The notes below the pieces were generated by a model. The model was not told where the DNA came from. It saw only the letters and a program-made list of their open reading frames with translations, and ran no database searches. From Aeromonas rivipollensis (GTDB taxonomy: Bacteria; Pseudomonadota; Gammaproteobacteria; Enterobacterales; Aeromonadaceae), in NCBI RefSeq assembly GCF_037811135.1, contig NZ_CP149130.1, positions 3,344,501-3,408,500 on the forward strand: 64,000 bases of DNA. Reading direction: 5' to 3'. This document shows positions 58,295-64,000 of this stretch, in pieces. Numbering within the stretch: position 1 is the first letter of the stretch; each line of letters starts with the position of its first letter. The position numbers were made by a program, and so were the translations under genes.

Positions 58295-59206
58295 TCAGGC
58301 CCGTGGATGGTGCTCCCCATGGAGCGCCTTGAGCCGCTCGTTCGCCACATGGGTGTAGATCTGGGTGGTGGAGAGATCCGCGTGCCCCAGCAGCATCTGC
58401 ACCACCCGCAGATCGGCGCCGTGGTTGAGCAGGTGGGTGGCGAAGGCGTGGCGCAGGGTGTGGGGGGAGAGTTCCCCCCTGATCCCCGCCCGCTGGGCAT
58501 AGAGCTTGATGCGATGCCAGAAGGTCTGACGGGTCATCATCCTGGCCTGCTTGGAGGGGAAGACCACGTCCGAGCTGGTGCCCCCCAGCAGCAGGGTACG
58601 AGCCTCTCGGTAGTAGCGCTCCAGCCAGTGGACGGCCTCCTCCCCCATGGGCACCAGCCGCTCCTTGTTGCCCTTGCCCACCACCCGCACCAGCCCCTGA
58701 CGCAGGCTGACATGCTCGGCGGTGAGCCCCACCAGCTCGGAGACCCGCAGCCCGGTGGCATAGAGCAGCTCGAGCATCGCCTTGTCCCGCAGCTCCAGCG
58801 GGTCGTCCACCAGGGGCGCCGTGAGCAGCGCATCCACCTCGCCCTCGCTCAAATCGGAGGGGAGCTTCTTGGGCAACTTGGGCCCCTCCAGCAGCACTGT
58901 CGGGTCGTCGCTGCGCAATTTTTCCCGATTGAGGTACTGATAGAAGCGGCGCAGGGCCGAGAGGAAGCGGGCCGTGCTGCTGGCCGCGAACTGCTGGTCC
59001 ACCCGCCAGGCGAGGTAGTGCTGGATGTCGTCCATCCCCGCCAGCAGCAGGGAGCCGCCCTGGCCGTCGAGCCAGAGGGCAAACTTTTCCAGATCCGTGC
59101 GATAGGAGCTGACCGTATTGTCGGACAGCCCCCGCTCCAGCCAGAGGGCATCCAGGAAGGGCTCGATCAGGGGATGGTTGTGCACGGCAGGGGCAGGCTT
59201 GGTCAT
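58295..59206 (-). CDS. xerD: Site-specific tyrosine recombinase XerD
   Basis: A 303-residue recombinase that with XerC resolves chromosome dimers at dif. SAM-like N-terminal core-binding domain, then the catalytic R (ATGLRVSEL), K (GKGNKERLVP), HxxR (SPHTLRHAFATHLL), H (LGHADLSTTQIY) and Tyr nucleophile (IYTHV). Start at 59206; the upstream extension is not family-like. Divergent from fldB, as in E. coli. Confidence 0.96.
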   Translation of the reverse strand: MTKPAPAVHNHPLIEPFLDALWLERGLSDNTVSSYRTDLEKFALWLDGQGGSLLLAGMDDIQHYLAWRVDQQFAASSTARFLSALRRFYQYLNREKLRSDDPTVLLEGPKLPKKLPSDLSEGEVDALLTAPLVDDPLELRDKAMLELLYATGLRVSELVGLTAEHVSLRQGLVRVVGKGNKERLVPMGEEAVHWLERYYREARTLLLGGTSSDVVFPSKQARMMTRQTFWHRIKLYAQRAGIRGELSPHTLRHAFATHLLNHGADLRVVQMLLGHADLSTTQIYTHVANERLKALHGEHHPRA

Positions 59207-59403
59207 GGGGTGTCGGTCTTGGGCAAACGGTGGCCCATTGTAGCCTGCCAGGCCGGCGCGCACATCAGGGGCTTGCGCGTCCCCGGCAGGCATAGCAGGC
59301 GGTGAAGCACGAGGGGCAATCTGCTAGACTGGCGCCCTCACTCGGGCTGTCCAACCCCCATGGTTGCCCGACCCCCTTGCCTACTGCGATCAAGAGAAGA
59401 GCG

Positions 59404-59922
59404 ATGAAGATAGGTTTGTTTTACGGCTCAACCACCTGCTACACCGAGATGGCCGCCGAGAAGATCCGCGCCCTCATTGGCCCCGAGCTGGTTGATCTCC
59501 ACAACATCAAGGACGTGCCCCTGGCCCGCATGCAGGAGTACGACATCCTGATCCTCGGCATCTCCACCTGGGACTTCGGCGAGCTGCAGGAAGATTGGGA
59601 ATCCCGCTGGGAAGACATCAAGGATGTGCCTCTGGAAGGACGCATCATCGCCCTGTTCGGCATGGGCGATCAGCTGGGGTACGGCGAGTGGTATCAGGAT
59701 GCCCTTGGCCTGTTGCACGATCAGCTGGTGCCCAAGGGGGTCAGGCTGGTGGGTTACTGGCCCAACGAGGGGTACGAGTTCGATGCCTCCAAGGCGCTGA
59801 TCGACGATGGCCGCCACTTCGTCGGCCTGGCCCTCGATGACGCCAATCAGTACGACCAGACCGAATCCCGCATCGAGCAGTGGGTCGATCAAATCCTGAA
59901 TGAGATCCACGAGCTGCTGTGA
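59404..59922 (+). CDS. fldB: Flavodoxin FldB
   Basis: A 172-residue long-chain flavodoxin: FMN phosphate loop YGSTTCYTE, the Trp/Tyr isoalloxazine loops ([27 protein letters not shown]). Low-potential one-electron carrier. Called FldB on its position beside xerD. Its 3' end is repeated twice downstream with 165-base period. Confidence 0.93.
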   Translation: MKIGLFYGSTTCYTEMAAEKIRALIGPELVDLHNIKDVPLARMQEYDILILGISTWDFGELQEDWESRWEDIKDVPLEGRIIALFGMGDQLGYGEWYQDALGLLHDQLVPKGVRLVGYWPNEGYEFDASKALIDDGRHFVGLALDDANQYDQTESRIEQWVDQILNEIHELL

Positions 59923-60252
59923 TCCTGGTAGCTTACATGTTCGATGATCTCTTGGATGCGGAGCGACGATGGCCATCATCTTGTCGTCGGCCTGGCCCTC
60001 GATGACGCCAACCAGTACGACCAGACCGAATCCCGCATCGAACAGTGGGTCGACCAGATATTAAGCGAGATCCACGAGCTGCTCTGATCCAGGTAGCTTG
60101 CATGTTCGATGATCCCTTGGATGCGGAGCGACGATGGCCATCATCTTGTCGTCGGCCTGGCCCTCGATGACGCCAACCAGTACGACCAGACCGAATCCCG
60201 CATCGAACAGTGGGTCGATCAGATCCTGAATGAGATCCACGAGCTGCTGTGA
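59923..60252 (+). repeat. Two tandem copies of the fldB 3' end, 165-bp period
   Basis: After the fldB stop (59920-59922), a unit of 42 spacer bases plus the last ~40 codons occurs twice, with stops at 60085-60087 and 60250-60252. Both copies keep the FldB frame ([17 protein letters not shown]...IHELL-stop) and share an extra codon. Differences from the gene are mainly third-base changes (AAT/AAC, GAG/GAA, CAA/CAG, CTG/TTA). No start codon with RBS is present, so no product is expected. Confidence 0.97.
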
Positions 60253-60507
60253 TCCCGCCTGGCGGCGCCAAAGAGTGTCGACGGACCGGCTTCCTCATCG
60301 CCCCTCGAGAGCGACCTTGATCTCCCCTGCCGGCAGCCGGCCACACTGGCTGCCGGGCGCAGTTATCGCACCGTTTTTCTCGTTCGGTATCATCGTCTGA
60401 CGCTATAGCGACTTTTTGCTGCTGGTCTGCAACAATGGGTTCGACACCCTATAACAACCTAACACCCGGTGTCGGAAGCAAACGGACAGATCAGAAAAGG
60501 AAATTCT
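60253..60507. other. Leader and promoter region of tldD
   Basis: 255 bases with a GC hairpin (GCCGGCAGCC / GGCTGCCGGGC, 60330-60358) and AT-richer sequence toward tldD; no gene seen. Confidence 0.5.
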
Positions 60508-61908
60508 ATGACCTCATTCTCCCTGTTGGCCCCCACCATCGCCCGCGACGTGCTCGATCACGCCCTGCGGCTGGGTGCCGACTTCGCCGAGCTGTTTGTG
60601 GAGCGCAAGCGCCGCAGCCAGCTCAGCCTGCTCTCCAGCCAGATAGAGAACATCAGCGGCGGCCTCGATTTTGGCATAGGCGTGCGCCTGTGCTACGGCC
60701 ACAAGGTGCTCTACGGCTACACCAACCTGGCCAGCCGCGACGAGCTGCTGCGCATCGTCAGCCTGCTGGCGGCCAAGGACAGGCGTGACCCCGTGGTCAC
60801 CGCCACCGCCTTCGATTTCACCCCCATCACAGACCGCAACCCGGTGGCCCTGCCGCTCTCGGTCGACAAGCAGCTGGAGCAGAAGATCGCCTATCTGCAT
60901 GCCATGGATGCGGTGGCCCGCGCCGAGAGCGGCAAGGTGAGCCAGTTCTCCGGCAACGTGCTGGGCTGGGAGCAGGAGGTGGAGATCTTCAACAGCGAAG
61001 GGCTGCAGGTGAGCGATCGCCGCCACTACAACCGCATCATGGCCCAGACCATAGCGGTGGAAGGGGGCGAGCAGAGCGTGGGCTACGAGGCCCCCGGTGC
61101 CCTGATGGGCTGGGAGCATGCCGACCGCATAGATCCGCGGGAGCTGGCCCTCACCGCCACCCGTCAGGCGCTGGTGAAACTGGGGGCAGCCCCCTGCCCG
61201 AGTGGCACCTTGCCGGTCATCATGGAGAGCGGCTTTGGCGGCGTCATCTTCCACGAAGCCTGCGGCCACCTGCTGGAGACCACCTCGGTGGCCAAGAAGG
61301 CCTCGGTATTCCACGACAAGATGGGCCAGCTCATCGCCAATCCGGCGGTCAGCGCCGTGGATGAAGGGCTGCAGGGCAACGCCTGGGGCTCCATCAACGT
61401 CGATGACGAAGGGATGGCGACCCAGCACACCCAGCTCATCAAGGACGGCGTGCTGACCGGCTTCCTGGTAGACAGAATGGGCGCCATCAAGACCGGCCAT
61501 GCCCGCACCGGCTCAGGAAGGCGCGAGTCCTACAAGTTCGCCCCCACCTCCCGCATGCGCAACACCTACATAGAGCCGGGCAGCCACAGCTTGGACGAGA
61601 TGCTGGCCACCGTCGAGCACGGCATCTACGCCAAGAAGATGGGAGGCGGCTCGGTGCAGCCGGGCACAGGCGAATTCAACTTCAACGTGCAGGAGGCCTA
61701 CCTCATCGAGCACGGCAAGATAACCCGGCCCCTCAAATCGGCGACCCTGATCGGTACAGGCCCGCAAGTGCTCAAAGAGATCTCCATGGTGGGGCGCAAT
61801 CTGGCCCTGGCCGCCGGCATGTGCGGCTCCGTCTCTGGCTCGGTGCCCACCTCTGTCGGCCAACCCGCCTTGAAAGTTGACAATATCCTGGTAGGAGGGA
61901 ACGCCTGA
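60508..61908 (+). CDS. tldD: Metalloprotease TldD
   Basis: A 466-residue zinc metallopeptidase that forms a heterodimer with PmbA (TldE), processing microcin B17 and degrading the CcdA antitoxin. The zinc motif HEACGH (IFHEACGHLLE) and the later SGSVPTSVGQP C-terminal segment are intact. ATG at 60508 follows AAGGAA. Its stop and the pmbA start share a base (TGATG), so both are made together. Confidence 0.96.
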   Translation: MTSFSLLAPTIARDVLDHALRLGADFAELFVERKRRSQLSLLSSQIENISGGLDFGIGVRLCYGHKVLYGYTNLASRDELLRIVSLLAAKDRRDPVVTATAFDFTPITDRNPVALPLSVDKQLEQKIAYLHAMDAVARAESGKVSQFSGNVLGWEQEVEIFNSEGLQVSDRRHYNRIMAQTIAVEGGEQSVGYEAPGALMGWEHADRIDPRELALTATRQALVKLGAAPCPSGTLPVIMESGFGGVIFHEACGHLLETTSVAKKASVFHDKMGQLIANPAVSAVDEGLQGNAWGSINVDDEGMATQHTQLIKDGVLTGFLVDRMGAIKTGHARTGSGRRESYKFAPTSRMRNTYIEPGSHSLDEMLATVEHGIYAKKMGGGSVQPGTGEFNFNVQEAYLIEHGKITRPLKSATLIGTGPQVLKEISMVGRNLALAAGMCGSVSGSVPTSVGQPALKVDNILVGGNA

Positions 61909-63248
61909 TGAGCGCACTCGACATGAACAGCCTGCTCACCCGCCTGCTGGAGAAGGTCGCAGACCTTGGCGCCGAGGCGGACGTCATCGCCAATCAGGAC
62001 AAAGCCTTCTCCCTCAAGGCCGACAAGGGGGAACTCGGCGAATACAAGGTCACCAGCAGCCAGCAGCTCGGCATTCGCCTGATCAAAGCGGGTCGGGTTG
62101 GCATCGCCTATTCGGAATCCCTCGATGAGCTGGCGCTGGATGCCATGCTGCAGGATGCGCTCGATGCCAGCCGCTTCGCCAAGGTGGATGCGGATCAGCG
62201 CATCTCGGTGGCGGGCAGCAGGATCAGCACCGACTGCGCCGAGATAAACCAGCCCGACACCACGGCGGTGGAGGAGAAGATAGCCCTGGCCCTGCGCCTC
62301 GAATCGGACATACTGGCCCTGCCAGGCGTGACCGGCGCCCCCTACAACGGTTTCTTCGAAGGGGAGAGCCGCCTCTGGCTCGCCAACAGCCGGGGCAGCC
62401 TCTGCCAGCACAGTGAATTCAGCGTCGGCTGCTATACCTCGGCGCTGGTGGAGCGGGATGGCCGCCAGTCGATGCACTCGCAAGGGCAGTATGGCCGCCG
62501 CTTCGACGAGCTGGACCCGGCCCCCCTCATCGCGCAGATCCATGGGGTAGCCGACGGCCTGCTGCCGGGAGAAGCGGTGCCAAGCGGTCGCTACAGCGTC
62601 CTCTTCAGCACCAACTGCTTCGCCAACCTGTTTGGCTGCTTCCAGGGGGCGCTGTCCGGCAAGTGGGCCCAGCAGGGGATCAACCCCTGGCGGGACAAGG
62701 TGGGACAAAGCGTGGCCTCCCGCTGGCTCACCCTGGAGAGCCGGGCCTATATGCCGGGGGGCATGCACATCAAGGCGTTCGATGGCGAAGGGGCAGCCAC
62801 CTCGGATCTGCTGCTCATTGGCGAGGGGGAGCTCAAGACCCTGCTCCACAACAGCGCCACCGCCCGCCACTTCGGGGTTGCCAGCAACGGCTCGGCCGCT
62901 CGCAGCGCCCGCAGCGCTCTCGATGTGACCACCCGCCACCTGGTGTTCGGCACAGGTCCTCACAGCGAGGGCGAGGTGCAGAGCGGCGACTATCTGGAGC
63001 TGGTCAAGCTCGACGGCCTGCATTCGGGGGCCGATGCGGTGAGCGGGGACTTCTCGTTTGGCGCGTCAGGGTTCCTCTGCCGCGATGGGGTACGGCTCCA
63101 GCCGGTGCGCGGCATCACAGTGGCAGGCAACTTCTACCGCCAGCTCGGGGAGCTGGAGGCGGTCGGCAACGTGCTGCACCACAACGATGGCAAGGGCTTC
63201 TATGCGCCGCTTATCCGTTTCGGTGGCTTGAATGTCGCTGGCAAGTGA
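61908..63248 (+). CDS. pmbA: Metalloprotease accessory subunit PmbA/TldE
   Basis: A 446-residue partner of TldD without the zinc motif, which provides the other half of the proteolytic chamber. Conserved PmbA segments visible: IANQDKAFSLKADKGELGEY, NGFFEGESR, FSFGASGFL. In E. coli the two genes are far apart; here they are coupled. The last 36 bases occur again 75 bases downstream. Confidence 0.95.
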   Translation: MSALDMNSLLTRLLEKVADLGAEADVIANQDKAFSLKADKGELGEYKVTSSQQLGIRLIKAGRVGIAYSESLDELALDAMLQDALDASRFAKVDADQRISVAGSRISTDCAEINQPDTTAVEEKIALALRLESDILALPGVTGAPYNGFFEGESRLWLANSRGSLCQHSEFSVGCYTSALVERDGRQSMHSQGQYGRRFDELDPAPLIAQIHGVADGLLPGEAVPSGRYSVLFSTNCFANLFGCFQGALSGKWAQQGINPWRDKVGQSVASRWLTLESRAYMPGGMHIKAFDGEGAATSDLLLIGEGELKTLLHNSATARHFGVASNGSAARSARSALDVTTRHLVFGTGPHSEGEVQSGDYLELVKLDGLHSGADAVSGDFSFGASGFLCRDGVRLQPVRGITVAGNFYRQLGELEAVGNVLHHNDGKGFYAPLIRFGGLNVAGK

Positions 63249-63287
63249 CAACCAAGGGATGACAAGGAGTGCCATGCTCCTCCATCC

Positions 63288-63323
63288 ATCCGTTTCGGTG
63301 GCTTGAATCTCGCTGGCAAGTGA
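63288..63323 (+). repeat. Copy of the pmbA 3' end
   Basis: ATCCGTTTCGGTGGCTTGAA...GCTGGCAAGTGA at 63213-63248 is repeated at 63288-63323 with one base change (GTC to CTC). Period 75 bases (25 codons), stop included. Confidence 0.95.
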
Positions 63324-63360
63324 CTGTATCTAGTGAGAAACGCAGTTATCTTCCCCATCC

Positions 63361-63389
63361 AAAAGCGGCGCCATCAGGCGCCGTTTTTT
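63361..63389 (+). terminator. Terminator after tldD-pmbA
   Basis: CGGCGCC / GGCGCCG hairpin, ATCA loop, AAAA before and TTTTTT after. It lies beyond the pmbA end copy. Confidence 0.9.
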
Positions 63390-63439
63390 CATTGATGGCA
63401 CCTCTCATCGCCCACTCCTAACCTCTAAGAACCTGTCTA

Positions 63440-63600
63440 AGAGCTGTCGCGAGAGGCCGTCAGCAAGGTAAAGAGCAGCGCAGGAACCGGAGCGTATAGA
63501 TATACGTGAGGATTCCGAGCAGCGCATGAGCCTTGATCACGATCTCGCAGCAAGATCGTAGATTGGTTCCAAGAGCCGCCGGTCGCATCGGCCGGAACAT
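63440..63600. repeat. Palindrome-rich intergenic element, probably a dispersed repeat
   Basis: The space before the VOC gene contains CGTATAGATATACG (a perfect palindrome, 63493-63506) framed by GGAACCGGAG and GAGGATTCC, flanked by AGAGCAGCGC / GAGCAGCGCA direct repeats, and GATCACGATCTCGCAGCAAGATCGTAG-like arms. The phrase resembles multi-copy intergenic repeats of aquatic gammaproteobacteria. Only one copy is seen here, so the dispersal is inferred. Confidence 0.45.
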
Positions 63601-63616
63601 GCTGGAGAATACGAAG

Positions 63617-63994
63617 ATGGACAACACCCTGGTCTGGGCCGACATTCCGACACGGGATCTGGATCGCGCCATGGACTTCTACTCGGCCCTGCTCGATGTG
63701 CAGGTCACCCCCATACAGGAGGAGGAGATGCGGTTTGCCATGCTGCGCCACGATGGCAACAACGCGGCGGCCTGTCTCGGCCCCATGGACAAATACCACC
63801 AGCCCGGTGGCGCCGGTCCCCTCATCTATCTCTCCCTGGGTGACAGGTTGCAGGAAGCCGAGCAGCTGGTTCCCCGGCTCGGCGGGCGGGTGCTCGAACC
63901 CCTGCACTCCATCGGCAGCGGCCACGGCTCCCGGGTCATCATAGAGGATACCGAAGGCAACTGGCTGGCCCTCTATGCCCCGCCCGCCCCTTGA
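63617..63994 (+). CDS. VOC-family (glyoxalase/bleomycin-resistance fold) protein
   Basis: A 125-residue protein with two beta-alpha-beta-beta-beta modules: VWADIPTRDLDRAMDFYSALL and GPLIYLSLGDRLQEAEQLVPRLGG, ending DTEGNWLALYAP. Metal ligands are not obvious. Substrate unknown. ATG at 63617 chosen as family start; an ATG at 63599 is in frame. The gene ends six bases before the window edge. Confidence 0.85.
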   Translation: MDNTLVWADIPTRDLDRAMDFYSALLDVQVTPIQEEEMRFAMLRHDGNNAAACLGPMDKYHQPGGAGPLIYLSLGDRLQEAEQLVPRLGGRVLEPLHSIGSGHGSRVIIEDTEGNWLALYAPPAP

Positions 63995-64000
63995 GCCACA

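Noticed and set aside
59933..60346. A 137-codon minus-strand frame across the fldB copies
   Set aside because: Arg/Gly/Ser-rich translation that repeats itself because the DNA repeats; no start signal.

Overview
The window looks like the chromosome of a high-GC gammaproteobacterium, almost certainly Aeromonas. The evidence is codon usage rich in G/C at third positions, frdABCD with a consensus FNR site, an EF-P/EarP pair with arginine at position 32, a thermostable-haemolysin (delta-VPH type) gene cluster, and enterobacterial/vibrio-like housekeeping order (mrdA-rodA-mltB-rlpA-dacA-ybeD-lipB-lipA; leuS-lptE-holA-nadD-rsfS-rlmH; recJ-dsbC-xerD-fldB; tldD-pmbA). I see no tRNA, rRNA, CRISPR array, transposase or phage gene.

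Layout, first half (1-33 kb). The window opens inside a large MscM/MscK-type mechanosensitive channel. Next come ugpQ, a dCache chemoreceptor with a flagellar-type promoter, and the fumarate reductase operon frdABCD. ycaQ and a methyltransferase lie on the minus strand. From 10.5 to 17.1 kb is the most distinctive block: a translationally coupled operon (thermostable-haemolysin/GNAT-like protein, AMP-forming ligase, haem-oxygenase-fold diiron oxygenase, short-chain dehydrogenase, TPR lipid/periplasmic protein) followed by its own OmpR-type response regulator and sensor kinase. The operon promoter carries a PmrA/QseB-type direct repeat (CTTAAG-N5-CTTAAG). I read this as an uncharacterised acyl-derived metabolite or signal pathway with a dedicated two-component system. 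After it come a retropepsin-like protease, guaC, earP-efp, small conserved proteins, a 2-hydroxyacid dehydrogenase, a glycine-zipper protein, a diguanylate cyclase, a nitroreductase, a HAD phosphatase, a LysR regulator, an isochorismatase-like hydrolase and the divergent ubiF/miaB pair.

Layout, second half (32-64 kb). These are mostly envelope and translation housekeeping genes: miaB-phoH-ybeY-corC-lnt (RNA maturation, lipoprotein acylation), leuS-lptE-holA-nadD-rsfS-rlmH, the cell-shape cluster mrdA-rodA-mltB-rlpA-dacA, ybeD-lipB-lipA (lipoate), a GNAT enzyme, a solitary nqrE, recJ/dsbC, mscL, xerD, fldB, tldD/pmbA and a VOC-family protein.

A structural pattern runs through this second half. 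At about nine gene ends or gene-gene junctions, the last 20-130 bases of the upstream gene, including its stop codon and often the start codon of the next gene, are present again one or two times in the short intergenic space (ybeY, lptE/holA, holA/nadD, mrdA/rodA, rodA/mltB, lipB/lipA, lipA, fldB, pmbA, weakly rlmH). Several copies differ from the gene mainly at third codon positions, which suggests that they diverged as coding DNA, for example as leftovers of allelic replacement, and did not simply decay in place. This pattern and the 10.5-17.1 kb operon are the two things here most worth following up.
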